Below, in pieces: positions 44,076 through 54,758 of a DNA stretch of 64,000 nucleotides (the first letter of the stretch is position 1; every line of letters begins with the position of its first letter). The notes below the pieces were generated by a model, which saw only the letters and a list, made by a program, of their open reading frames with translations, ran no database searches and was not told where the DNA came from. The position numbers and the translations under genes are program-made. The DNA is from Stentor coeruleus (taxonomy: Eukaryota > Ciliophora > Heterotrichea > Heterotrichida > Stentoridae), in contig MPUH01000242.1 in assembly GCA_001970955.1 (NCBI GenBank), positions 1 through 64,000 on the forward strand, read 5' to 3'.

Positions 44076-46109
44076 TTATTCAGAATTAGGAAAAAATGAT
44101 ACATTTTCTGAAGTGACCAAGAAGCTTGGCCTTTTTTCAACTCTCGTCACTGAAAAGTTCAAAAAATTTTTTTCAGACTCCCTGCTTTCATTGCTTTCTT
44201 CTGACTCAGCATCATTAGCCTGTTTATTAGAACTAATTTCATTTATAAGAGTAAATAACTTCAGATTTTCTCGGCTTATAGCTTTAACCGAATAATTAAA
44301 TTGCATAACTTTTCTTGAAAGATATTTTCTTTCATTAAAAAATAATTTTTCATCATAAGGAAACCCTGAGGTTCTAATTTTTGTGTAATCGTTCAACATA
44401 TTACACACTACATTTTGATGTTTAGGACCTTGAGCACCTGCTGCTCCTCGACGAATTCGAGAATATAACATTATTTGTTGCATGTCTGGTTTCCATATTG
44501 ATTTTGCGCAATCTTTAGCAAGATGACCACGAATTTTACAAAGATAGCAGGCAGTCCCTAAGTAAGAGATTCCATAGGTGTTTAAGTTTCTTTGTAGTGT
44601 TTGAATTTTGGCAGAGTCTCTTGGAATGGCTTTTATGATGTCGTCAAAGCTATATCGTGAAAGAGAAAAAATTTCTGAGAAGTTTTTAGACTTGACTGAT
44701 GCTGATCGGCCTTGATTTTGGAAAAAAGCTATTTCGCCAAAATATTTACCCTTTCCTAGTGTTATGAATGTTGTTTCAGTTTGCTCATGAAATACACTTA
44801 CGAGTCCTGAGAATATAAAATATATCTCACATGTATACTCACCTTGCCTCATTATAAGATCATCAGGCGCATAAAAATTGAGATTCATCTTATATCCTAA
44901 GGATTTAAGGCAACCTGTACTCAAATCATGAAATTGAGGCACTTTTATTAACACATATCCTCTTGTAAATAAAAAAATTTGTTCTCTCAAAGGTAGAGAG
45001 ATCATTTTAATAATATCTTCTTCCTTTAAAAGATTATTATTATATGAGAATTTTAGATGCCTTATATAATTCGATACTCTCATTCTCAGTGATTTCGGAA
45101 TCTTATGTTTATTCATAAAAATAATGAATTCCTGCATTATCTTCCGGAAATAAATTGTATTTTCTGATGATTTCTCAATAGCTAAATGTATAGCTCCAAC
45201 AAAAATCCCTAAAAGTCCAGAAGTAATTGACATAAATATAATAGTTAGAACTCGTTCATACGATGAAAGTACCACATAATCTCCATATCCAACTGAAGTC
45301 ATAGTTTGAATAACTCTTTCAATAAATCTTACATATCTTGAATAATTCGATATAAGCGCATGATCCCAATATACATTATCATGCTCTAAATTATAACAAT
45401 AAATTGTATTATATAAACACGTCATCCAATGTGCTGGAAAAGCAGCCAAAAGCAAATAATTGAAAATATTCACAGTGCTATACATAAAACTTTGGGGGTA
45501 ATGAATCTGATACTGATAAACAAGTTTTGAGAGTTTATGAAGTTTAAACAGTTTTAATAAGAGGATAAGTCTCATATATTCTTGCTCATTACGAAAATAT
45601 CTTGGTTGCGTTTCATTGAAGTTTAAGACATCCCAAATAAAAAATTCAAAGGGGAATCCGCTGAGCAAATCAATAAAGAATGTGCTTTTCATATAATTTT
45701 CAGCGATCTTTTTGCGGGTATTTATAAGATTTCCTTCGTAATAAAAGGTTGTATTGAAGCTAAGGATTATATCGATTCCAAACAGTATGGATACAATGTA
45801 CCAAATAATTACATTAGAGTCTGAAAAAAAACTCACCGAATATGGGATTTTGAAGGAAAGGTATATAGCTGCAATCATTATAATTGTATCCCATAAAAGC
45901 TTTTTTGATGAGTCAACATCAATTAATATTTTTGAAAATAATCTTAATCGATTTCTTGAGGCTTCACTACCTGGAAAAAAAGTGTGTTTAACATTTTCGT
46001 ATGTGGTGGTTTTTTTAATCAATTGCTGAGTGTCTAAAGAATTTACTTTTTCATTTTGATTAATTAATGACATGTGAGACCACCAGCTCGCTCTCTTCAT
46101 TTTTAACAT
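44076..46109 (-). CDS. Cyclic nucleotide-binding K+ channel (CNG/HCN/EAG type) with a CCHC zinc knuckle
   Basis: 677 residues, one exon. Six helices start near residue 65. S4 is a short Lys/Arg ladder (RLILLLKLFKLHKLSK). The pore at ~270 reads MTSVGYGDYVV, so it should select K+. A C-linker (MRVSNYIRHLKFSYNN) leads to a cyclic nucleotide-binding domain at ~385-500 whose phosphate-binding cassette is intact (GKYFGEIAFF...GRSASV with the key Glu and Arg). At ~520 comes CYLCKIRGHLAKDC, a perfect CX2CX4HX4C zinc knuckle, a nucleic-acid-binding motif rarely expected in a channel tail. Likely at the ciliary or cell membrane. Confidence 0.9.
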   Translation of the reverse strand: MLKMKRASWWSHMSLINQNEKVNSLDTQQLIKKTTTYENVKHTFFPGSEASRNRLRLFSKILIDVDSSKKLLWDTIIMIAAIYLSFKIPYSVSFFSDSNVIIWYIVSILFGIDIILSFNTTFYYEGNLINTRKKIAENYMKSTFFIDLLSGFPFEFFIWDVLNFNETQPRYFRNEQEYMRLILLLKLFKLHKLSKLVYQYQIHYPQSFMYSTVNIFNYLLLAAFPAHWMTCLYNTIYCYNLEHDNVYWDHALISNYSRYVRFIERVIQTMTSVGYGDYVVLSSYERVLTIIFMSITSGLLGIFVGAIHLAIEKSSENTIYFRKIMQEFIIFMNKHKIPKSLRMRVSNYIRHLKFSYNNNLLKEEDIIKMISLPLREQIFLFTRGYVLIKVPQFHDLSTGCLKSLGYKMNLNFYAPDDLIMRQGEYTCEIYFIFSGLVSVFHEQTETTFITLGKGKYFGEIAFFQNQGRSASVKSKNFSEIFSLSRYSFDDIIKAIPRDSAKIQTLQRNLNTYGISYLGTACYLCKIRGHLAKDCAKSIWKPDMQQIMLYSRIRRGAAGAQGPKHQNVVCNMLNDYTKIRTSGFPYDEKLFFNERKYLSRKVMQFNYSVKAISRENLKLFTLINEISSNKQANDAESEESNESRESEKNFLNFSVTRVEKRPSFLVTSENVSFFPNSE

Positions 46110-46500
46110 ATATTATAATAATTTTATATGCAAGTTATCGGGATATGCAAAGCGTGAATGTTGACGATTTAAGGTAAGAAGCTTGAATAATCATTCAATA
46201 TGTAAGGTATGAGAAAATGCTTGGTATTCATTCACCTCTAAACTTCTTAAATGTAACTTAAACATAAAATGGTGATATGTCTATATACAGTCATGAATCG
46301 ATATCATCCTATTTTAATAGCATCCCAAAGTCAATATATGCCATTTTAAAATTTCCAACTAAGTTTTTAAATCTATGATATTTTTTAGTTGTTATCACCA
46401 CATTGCTCGATAGGTCCTAGTTTTTTTTCTGTTTGCGAAAGTAGAAATGATAACAACTTATAAGTATACATTAAAATGCAATAATTTAAGACAAATATAA
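46110..46500. other. divergent intergenic region
   Basis: 391 bp between the CNG channel start (minus) and the RING gene start (plus). Should hold two promoters. Nothing specific recognised. Confidence 0.5.
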
Positions 46501-47703
46501 ATGCTAGTTAGTTTTTTAAACTTTCTACTTGTCTATGGAAATGATGTTATCAGTCAAAGTGATACTTGGAAAGAATTGACTTTCAATATGCCAACACTCT
46601 CTAATAATGAAGATCTAGTAATTTACTTAACAAAGACTGAAGGATCGCCTAGCCTGCTTTTTTTATTAGGCTATATTTTGTCTCCAGAGTTTGAGTATGA
46701 TAAAAGCAAAGATGATTGGAGTGTTGAATATAAAGATGCCGATTTTGAAGGATGGATAAGCAACAATTCTTTACTTGTTCTTCGTCTTGAATATGCTCTT
46801 GCATTAAGCATTACAAAAGTTAATTTAGGAATCTATAAAGAGTCTACTTCAGAAAATGCTGAATATACTATATCATTTTCTTCTATCTCTTCAACTGAGT
46901 GTGAGGAAGAATGTGTTCATGGTGAATGCTTTCAAGGAAGTTGTTCATGCTCTGGAACTACATATGGAGGTAGATATTGTGGTCAGATGATTGGTCAACT
47001 TAAGAATATTGATCAAATGTATACTTTTGAAGTTCCATCATTGTCTTGGAGGTTTTACCTACTTCCTGATACTTCGGAAAGAGAAATTAATTGTGAAATC
47101 GACCAAGTTAATACTGGAATGAAAATCTTCCAAATGCAAAGCAGTAAAAGCAACTTACTACCCAGTATGCTTTCTTATGATTTTATATTTTTAAAGAATT
47201 CAAAAGATCATTCAACTATATCTATTACACTACTTAATAAAAAGTATCGAATGTGGGCTTTGTATTGTTTATCTGATAAGACTTGCGAATTAAGCCTAAG
47301 ATTCTATGTTGCAACTTCAAGCTCAATGAATTTTCTTTGGATTATTGTAGCATCAATAATCTCCTTAGCACTAATCTGCATTGCAACTCCAATTATTTTA
47401 AAAATAGTTTTCAAATATAGAGAAAGAAATGCAGCAAGAGTCGCTATATCAATAGTCGAAGAAAAGAAAAATAAACTTCGTAAATTATACCCTGATGAGA
47501 AGTTTCAAGAATCACCAGAAAAAAATACTTGCACAATATGCCTTGAAGACTTTAAAAATGGATCTGTGACAAGAAGACTTTCCTGTGTGCATATTTTTCA
47601 TGCAACCTGCATTGATGAATGGTGTGCAAACCATGATAATTGCCCAAATTGCAAAAAAGATATGTTCAGCCTAGATAATATGGAAGTAAGTCAATTAGAT
47701 TAA
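46501..47703 (+). CDS. EGF-like / transmembrane / RING-H2 ubiquitin ligase
   Basis: 400 residues, single exon, ATG to TAA. A short signal peptide (MLVSFLNFLLVYGND) starts an extracellular or lumenal region. An EGF-like unit lies at ~138-162 (CEEECVHGECFQGSCSCSG...RYCG). One transmembrane helix is near 278-302 (FLWIIVASIISLALICIA). The cytosolic part ends with a RING-H2 domain (CTICLEDF...LSCVHIFHATCIDEWC...CPNCKKD), with C3H2C3 spacing intact. The layout is like the PA-TM-RING E3 ligases, but an EGF-like module stands where the PA domain would be. Probable role: ubiquitination in the endolysosomal system or at the surface. Confidence 0.88.
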   Translation: MLVSFLNFLLVYGNDVISQSDTWKELTFNMPTLSNNEDLVIYLTKTEGSPSLLFLLGYILSPEFEYDKSKDDWSVEYKDADFEGWISNNSLLVLRLEYALALSITKVNLGIYKESTSENAEYTISFSSISSTECEEECVHGECFQGSCSCSGTTYGGRYCGQMIGQLKNIDQMYTFEVPSLSWRFYLLPDTSEREINCEIDQVNTGMKIFQMQSSKSNLLPSMLSYDFIFLKNSKDHSTISITLLNKKYRMWALYCLSDKTCELSLRFYVATSSSMNFLWIIVASIISLALICIATPIILKIVFKYRERNAARVAISIVEEKKNKLRKLYPDEKFQESPEKNTCTICLEDFKNGSVTRRLSCVHIFHATCIDEWCANHDNCPNCKKDMFSLDNMEVSQLD

Positions 47704-47893
47704 TAAAATTTTATTATTTTAATCTAGTAATCACAATAAAAATCTCTCAAAAAAAATATTTTTTTTTATAATTTTCAGCTTCTCCACTAAAATAAACTGG
47801 TATTTTCATTATAAATAAAAACTAAAAATCTCTATAATTTGTTTAAAAATCATCATACTACGTTGTTATATTTAGGAGAGATTATCTAGTAAT

Positions 47894-49204
47894 ATGGACT
47901 TTTTCATTAAGCTATTCAAAAAAAGTAGTAATTGCGCTAGATGCCAAGAGTCGATACCAGTCAATGGATCAGAATTATGCATGAGTTGTAGTAATATGTA
48001 ATTAGAACGTATAATTTGCAAAAACTGCACAATTTATTTGAAGCGTAAAGGACTAATTTTTTATAGCAAACATTCAATGTGCTTAGATTGCCAAGGTGCA
48101 GGACGAAGAAGGAGTCATTCTGCAAATCATTTCGCACCAATTGAGCTTAAAAATGCTTCACCAAAAGGCTCTGATAATTATTCAGAATCGAATTTTGTAT
48201 TTTCATCTAAAACAATCGCTTTGAAAAAATTTCAAGAGGATGACTTCCAACCGTTAGAACCACTTCCTTCAGCCAAGCAGGTAAAATCTAATTAGTTTTT
48301 ACAGGAAATAAGAAATATTACTCGTATTGAAAAGGGCAACCCAAACAATCAATTTTCATTCATGGAGATCATAGGAGAAGGGGGGTTTTCTACAGTGTAC
48401 AAAGCTCAAGACAAGCTTGATCAGAACATTTTCGCAATAAAACATTTAAAAATACAAGGAGAAAAACTTAGAGAGAGAGTTCTTAATGAAATAGGGATCA
48501 TGAAACTGAGTACACATCAAAATATTATACAGCTATATAAATGCTATGAACATGAAAAGTAAAATATATTCAGTGAATTTTGGCTAATTATTGAATATAT
48601 GAAGTACAGTCTATCTAAATTAGTCTTATCCAAATATGGGAAGATGAGCGAAAAAATTATGGGGTATATATGCAGAGAAATACTTCAAGCTTTAGCTTAT
48701 CTCCATCGTCATCATCGAGTTCATCATGACATAAAATCCAATAATATTCTTATATCCGAATCAGGGGAAATAAAAATTTCTGACTTTGGAGTCAGTTTGC
48801 AGCTAACAATCGAAGATACTGAAAAAATAGATTTAATGGGTACACCTTGTTGGATGGCTCCAGAAATCATAGAAGGTGCATATCATGATGGGAAGTCTGA
48901 TATTTGGTCTTTAGGTATATTTGCCCTTGAACTAGCTGAAAAAGATCCTCCATACATACATCAAGAAAAATATGTTGCAATGCAAAATATTGCAAATGGT
49001 CCTCCTCCATTCCTCAGTAAGCCATCCAAATGGAGTAAGTATTTCTGTGACTTTGTCAAGAAGTGCTTGACAAAAATTCCAGATCAAAGATCTTCAGCAG
49101 AAGAGCTCCTTAGACATACTTTTATTAAACGAGTTGGACCTACTGGCAAAGACATATTTGTTGATTTTTTAAGAAAATGGGAAGATGAGAAAAGTATCTT
49201 ATAA
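47894..49204 (+). CDS. STE/Mst-like protein kinase with N-terminal Cys pairs, four exons
   Basis: Exons 47894-47990, 48006-48280, 48296-48558 and 48574-49204; introns GTAATATGTAATTAG, GTAAAATCTAATTAG and GTAAAATATATTCAG, all 15 nt. Sum 1266 nt, 421 residues. The N-terminus has four CxxC pairs (CARC, CMSC, CKNC, CLDC) that could form a zinc ribbon. The kinase domain from ~150 has GEGGFSTVYKA, FAIKHLK, HHRVHHDIKSNNIL, DFGVSL and GTPCWMAPEII; the last is the STE20/Mst signature. The HRD motif reads HHD (Arg to His), while the catalytic Asp and Asn remain, so it may be active. It converges on the coiled-coil gene with 19 bp between stops. Confidence 0.88.
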
Positions 49205-49223
49205 TGGTTAATAACTTAGTTTA

Positions 49224-51431
49224 TCAAGTAAGATTTCGAGATTTCGATAGTTCAGAATCAGGTATATTAACACTTGCACGCTCTGAATTCAATTTTCGAT
49301 TTTGTGCTTCTAGTGCACTTGAGATCACCGGAAGAATTTTTGAAAATCCTGGAAGTTGCTGAGTGTATAACAATTTATATGGACTTGGGAGTTTGTTTAC
49401 AGAACGATTCTGTGTTGAAAGATCACGACCACAAGATAAACATTCTGAGTTGAGTCTTGTTTTAGATATCATCGGCTCATCATTTTTCTGATTTGCTGAC
49501 CCTGCAACTTCTTCAATGGTTTTTACGTCTGTCTGAACTTTTTCAATCTAATTGGAAATTACTTTTCGTGTTAATAAACGGAACATTTTTTTCAGTTCAT
49601 TTTTGTCAACTTTTTGCTCGATTTCCTCTTTGGAAAGTTTTGATTCGACCATTTGACGAAGTTCAAGGATAATGTTGTAGTCTCGTTTATGAAGTTTGCT
49701 GCCTTCTTGCATTTTTTGAATAATTTCTTGGACATTAACCCGCAATATTTCTAGTTCTCTTAGGTAAGAAACAGTTTTTTCTATTTCTTCTGTGTTTTTT
49801 AATGTATTTTTACGGTAGCGGTCTTGGATTTTATTAAGTTCTTCTGAAATCTGGTTTAAAGATTCTTCAATTTGTGATGTTCTTTTCATTAAGTCTTGAG
49901 TTCTTATATCGAAAATATGAGAAGTATTAGCTGCTTTTGTCGCTTTTGCTTCGATGGATTTTATTTCATTTGTTAATGTTTCGATTTCTGTATAAATATG
50001 GTTCTGATAAGACTGGACTGTATGATTTATTTTATTAGTGAACTCTAAAACTTTTTCTGAAAACTCTTCTTGAGTAATTCCTTTAAATATATTTTGGTTT
50101 ATGATTATGTCCTCTTTTTCACTTTTATATAGATTTGAATTTATTTTGTTTTCTAAAGATTTCAATTTATCTTCGTTGCATAATTCAATTATTTCTTTTT
50201 CATTTTTAAAAGCAGCAATAGCTTCATGAATTATTATATTAATAGAAGCTTTATCGGATTTGTTTTTAAGTTCTTCACTTAGTTCAAAAAATTTTCTTTT
50301 AAGAATTTGGATATCTTCTGAGTAGTTGTGAACGCTTGATATTGCCACTTTTGGTTTTTCATTTAATATTTGAAGATCTTGAAGTGAGTTTCTTTTTCTA
50401 TGTCCTTTAGCTGATTTTGAAATAGTGTCTTTTGGTAAAATATGCAAAGGTGATTCACTGAGCTGTGGCCTGGATACAGATGTTTCCTTGATGATTTCTG
50501 GAAGAATTGTTTCTTTAGGTATAACAAGGTTGCTTGTTGAATTAGAAAGAATATCGTAAGATAGCATATGTGAAGAACGTCTTTCCTCAAGCCTTAATTG
50601 GATGCCATTTACCAAAGATTCAAGAGCTGATATACGTGTTATATAAGGCACATAAGCACTGTGATCTGATGGATTAGATCTAGGGGAACTAGACGACAGA
50701 AAATGGAGTTTTTCTCTAAGCCTGTTGACTTCATTTATTATAGACAGATACTTAGTATTTAACTCAAAAAGTACATCTGATTTCTCTTCAGGGTTAGCTA
50801 AATTAACATTGTTTATTCGTTCGTTTAATTCTGATTCACTACTCTCATTAACAATATCTTCAATCATTAGTTTTTTCATCGTTTTTTCTATAAGCTCTAC
50901 TCTTTCATTAATACTTTCGAAAGCCATTGTTTCATGTCTTATAAGTTCACTCTTAACAGTCTCTGATTCTTTTTGTGTTGTTGGGTTATTTCCTGAAGAA
51001 ATTTGAATATTTCTAATCTTCCTTCTAATGTCCGACTTGAAATCATCAATTTTTTTATCTTGTTCACTGACCATAGCTTTCATTTCATTGTAAATATTCT
51101 CAACAACATTGTTTAATTTTCCTTCAAAACCTTTCATGATATTCGAATATGTTTCTCTGACTAAAGAAAATTTCTTATCAAGGCTATCTATTGTATCAGC
51201 TGTTTTCTGAACAATCTCATTTTGATCACTTGAAGATTTCTTCAGTTCTTCGATAGCTTTTGTATTTTCTTCCTTTGATATTAATAGTAGTTGGATTTGT
51301 CTTTTTAGATTTTCAGTTTCTGAAATTTGAGCGAATTGATTGTTTGACATAACTTTCAAATTTTGACTGAGCTTAGAAAAATCAAAGGTGAAGTTCAGGA
51401 CTTCTTCTTGTGAAAAAGGTAGGCTTTCCAT
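49224..51431 (-). CDS. Long coiled-coil protein with a 15-nt intron
   Basis: Exon 1 is 49563-51431, the intron GTAATTTCCAATTAG is 49548-49562, and exon 2 is 49224-49547. The total is 730 residues. Most of it is heptad-rich (LKRQIQLLLISKEENTKAIE, VIEEL and IEEKSLN-type runs), broken by a Ser/Pro-rich linker around residues 260-350. Exon 2 encodes a separate C-terminal tail with a CLSCGRD pair and a YKLLYTQQLPGFSKI segment. Such architecture is common in ciliate basal-body and cortical proteins. No named family recognised. Without the splice the protein would lose its last 108 residues. Confidence 0.75.
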
Positions 51432-52524
51432 TTATAGTTTAAAAGACTATTTAGACCATAATATGATTTGTGCAAGTTGAACGAATGGTATTAGTTTCTG
51501 TTCAAATGCTATCACTACTTTAATCCCAATGTCATGCAATTTATAGAACTCGAAGCTATTTAGTTATAACATTCACGCTTACTTATTAAATTTATATCTA
51601 ATTATTACACTATGATACCATAAGTCAGTCACATAACCAGCGACAACGAGTGGTTTAATATACTGAATCTACCTAAAGAAAGAGATCGTAGGACAAACCT
51701 CGATTGGACAAGGTTTAAACCATGCCACCTTAACTATCACCTACTTTAAACTATACCATAAATCATATAATCATATGCATGATAAAATAAAGTTTAAATC
51801 TAATATGTATGATATTCTTCTATTTAAAATATTATAGAAAATTTCAATTGCAAAAAATCTTTGCATATTTTAAAAAAAGTTATTTTTTTTCTTTAAGCTT
51901 ACCTAGTTGCACACGTTTATTTCCCAGAACAAAATTTTATAAAAATTTAAAAAAAGTTATTTTTTTTCTTTAAGCTTACCTAGTTGCACACGTTTATTTC
52001 CCAGAACAAAATTTTATAAAAAGCAATTAATTTAAGTTATGAATTGCCTCGAACAAAGCAAAAAACTTATTATTGCTATTGTTATAATTATACTTTACTA
52101 CAACCTTATGAATTTTGTAAATGAATATGAGGTTTGTCAGTTTAATCTGTTTCTATCAGTATCTAATCAGCATTAGCTTCATATTGACTCCCTCCAGCTT
52201 ATTTTCTTTGTAAAAACCTGGAGACTACCAAGATTTCTCTCAATTGCTTCAGGTCGCTAGTCTTAAAGGTTTCAAAAAAGCATATCTTTATACTTGATTA
52301 TCCTCTTGACCTCTAATTTAATCCTTATCCTAAGAAAAAGGTCTGATTCTACTTCCTAAAACAAACATGATTTACTAAATACTATAAAATTTCTCCAAAG
52401 ACCAGGTTATCAGCACTGATACTTAAAACCCTCTGAAATAAAAAAAGCTCTTATCAATATCACTTCACATTATAAATTCATAATAACACAACTTATCATT
52501 TTTAAGCAGGCAGTTGAATAAAAA
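51432..52524. other. 1.1-kb intergenic region with a tandem duplication
   Basis: Divergent region between the coiled-coil gene (minus) and the Rab gene (plus). Apart from the 77-bp duplication listed separately I see no gene or RNA. Confidence 0.55.
51869..52022. repeat. 77-bp tandem duplication without an N
   Basis: Two adjacent identical copies of a 77-bp unit containing ctttaagcttacctagttgc and cacgtttatttcccagaac. Its size matches the duplicated flanks at the N positions, so it may be a join of the same kind with no gap symbol, or a real duplication. Confidence 0.85.
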
Positions 52525-53148
52525 ATGTCTGAAGGCGCGGATTGTTTATTCAAATTACTTATCATAGGAGACTCAGGAGTAGGAAAGTCATGTTTTTTAC
52601 TTCAATTCATAGAAGGAGATTTTAAAGAAGATCACAATGTAACCATAGGAGTTGAGTATGGGGCAAAAACAGTCACAGCATCAGGTAAACAAATCAAACT
52701 TCAAATTTGGGATACAGCAGGTCAAGAGTCTTTTCGTGCAATAACTCGAAGTTTCTACAGAAATGCAAACGGAGTTATTTTGATGTATGATCTTACAAGA
52801 CTTGAAAGCTTTGAAAACCTTGAAGATTGGCTTCGTGAAATTCGTCTAAATTCTGACCCAGAAGTTGTAGTTTATCTTGTAGGAAATATGTTAGATTTAG
52901 CAGATGAAGAAAGAGAAGTTGAAACAAGTATAGCAGAAAAATTTTCAATTGATAAAAAACTTGATGGGTTTATTGAAGCCTCTGCTAAAACAGCTGAGCA
53001 TGTAACAGAAGTTTTTATTAAAGTTGCTGAAGTCCTTTATAAGAAAAAAGTTGAAAAGCAAGTATTTGAACCAAAAAAAGAAGCGACTCCAGTTGTTTTG
53101 AATCAGACAAAACAAGTGAATAATGGAGGAAAAAAAAAGTGCTGCTGA
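52525..53148 (+). CDS. Rab GTPase, Rab2/4/14-like, with an altered NKxD motif
   Basis: 207 residues. G1 GDSGVGKS, effector region TIGVEYGAK, G3 WDTAGQESFRAITRSFYRNA and G5 EASAK are all standard. TIGVEYGAK and SFRAITRSFYRNA fit the Rab2/Rab4/Rab14 group that works at Golgi and endosome membranes. G4, normally NKxD, reads NMLD: the Lys is Met, which usually weakens guanine binding. The C-terminus is KKKCC followed directly by TGA, the classic double-Cys prenylation end, which also shows that TGA acts as a stop here. Confidence 0.9.
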   Translation: MSEGADCLFKLLIIGDSGVGKSCFLLQFIEGDFKEDHNVTIGVEYGAKTVTASGKQIKLQIWDTAGQESFRAITRSFYRNANGVILMYDLTRLESFENLEDWLREIRLNSDPEVVVYLVGNMLDLADEEREVETSIAEKFSIDKKLDGFIEASAKTAEHVTEVFIKVAEVLYKKKVEKQVFEPKKEATPVVLNQTKQVNNGGKKKCC

Positions 53149-53774
53149 TAAATAAAACTAAGAAACTTTGATACTATTTTTGATAGAACTATTGCTTTTG
53201 ATTTATTAATAGTTAGATAATTATGTGAATTCTATTTTAGAGTGTAGTGATAAATTTTTATAGGATGTATTTGAAGGTTTAAATATTGATGTAATAATTA
53301 TAGGCTTTTTAAGATTAAGTAGAAAATATCTAACAACAATATCTAGTAAATATAATCATTCCTTAAAATCTTCTATAGTTATTTCCATGCATCAACTGTA
53401 TAAATTAAATTTTTAGTTTATCTTAATCATCTAATTTACCAAATAATCAATTTTTTTCTACAACTTCCCGTATTTTGATGTTTACACCATACTTGATTTA
53501 TCTTCTAATTATCGCCTTCATAATCAATTTAATCCCCATCCTATTAAAACATATCCCACACCACTATTATCACCATAAAAAATACAAAACTAATCATATC
53601 AAAAAACAATAAAATATTATAATCTACCTTTTATTACCAAAACCCTCTCTTTCTCAAAAGCCACGCATAAATTTTAAATCAAATTATTTTCTTCTCAAGC
53701 AACATTATAAAAGCTCACATACAAAAAATTCCCCAGTCCATATTTCCTCTCAGCCATTGCATTCTTAACAAAAA
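53149..53774. other. AT-rich intergenic region, nothing further seen
   Basis: 626 bp between two plus-strand genes. A pyrimidine-rich stretch (53640-53770) stands directly before the RACK1 start. No RNA or repeat found. Confidence 0.5.
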
Positions 53775-54758
53775 ATGAATCAAGGCGAAAGCTTACAACA
53801 CGTAGGAGATCTTAAAGGTCATGGAGGCTGGGTTACAGCATTAGTCACTGGTAATTCCGATCACTCTGATCTTTTAGTTTCAGTATCACGTGATCGTTCC
53901 CTTCTAATATGGAAAACCTTTACAACTTCCGATCAAGGTCAAATCTCTAGTGTAAAAGGTACAACATACAGAAGACTCACTGGTCATTCTCATTTTATTT
54001 CTGATGTAGTCTTATCATCTGATAATAACTTCGCCTTAACAAGTTCATGGGACAATACAATGAGACTTTGGGATTTAAGAGCTGGTAGAACTACCTATAG
54101 GTTTGTAGGTCATACCAAAGATGTATTAAGTGTGACAATGTCCCCTGATAATAGACAAATTATAAGTGGTTCAAGAGATAAGACTATTAAGTTATGGAAC
54201 ACTTTAGCAGAATGCAAATATGATTTTGAACCACAGAATTCACATTCAGATTGGGTCACTTGTGTACGTTTTACTCCAACAACTAAAGATCCAATGATTA
54301 TTACTGCAGGATGGGATAATTTAGTTAAACTTTGGGATCAACAAACATTTAAACATAAGGCAGACTTGAAAGGACATACAGGATGCGTCAATTCGATTAA
54401 TGTATCTCCAGATGGAAACTTTTGTGCTTCAGGTGGTAAAGATTGTATGGCTATGATCTGGCAAATAAAAGATAATTCACTACTTTATCAACTTGATACT
54501 CAAAGCTCAATCAATAGTTTAGCATTTTCTCCTACTAGGTATTGGTTAGCTGCAGCAACTGATGATGGTATCAAAGTATGGGATCTTGACTCTAAATCTT
54601 TGATTAATGAATTCACCCCTGAAGTATTTGGTAAAGATGGGCAGACTAAGATTAAATCTCCTTCAGCATTATCTGTAGCTTGGAGCAGTAATGGAGATAT
54701 TTTGTATGGAGGATTTACTGATGGGGTTATTAGAGCTTATTCAGTAACTCAAAACTAA
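53775..54758 (+). CDS. RACK1: RACK1 (ribosomal 40S WD40 scaffold)
   Basis: 327 residues, single exon, the usual RACK1 length. Seven WD40 blades can be followed: GHGGWVTALVT, GHSHFISDVVLSSDN with SWDNTMRLWDL, GHTKDVLSVTMSPDNRQI with SGSRDKTIKLWN, HSDWVTCVRFTP with AGWDNLVKLWD, GHTGCVNSINVSPDG with SGGKDCMAMIW, INSLAFSPTRYWLAAATDDG and SVAWSSNGDILYGGFTDGVI. SGSRDKTIKLWNT and HSDWV are hallmark RACK1 phrases. It binds the head of the 40S subunit and anchors kinases. It is expected to be highly expressed; codons look more biased than in neighbours, by eye only. Confidence 0.96.
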   Translation: MNQGESLQHVGDLKGHGGWVTALVTGNSDHSDLLVSVSRDRSLLIWKTFTTSDQGQISSVKGTTYRRLTGHSHFISDVVLSSDNNFALTSSWDNTMRLWDLRAGRTTYRFVGHTKDVLSVTMSPDNRQIISGSRDKTIKLWNTLAECKYDFEPQNSHSDWVTCVRFTPTTKDPMIITAGWDNLVKLWDQQTFKHKADLKGHTGCVNSINVSPDGNFCASGGKDCMAMIWQIKDNSLLYQLDTQSSINSLAFSPTRYWLAAATDDGIKVWDLDSKSLINEFTPEVFGKDGQTKIKSPSALSVAWSSNGDILYGGFTDGVIRAYSVTQN

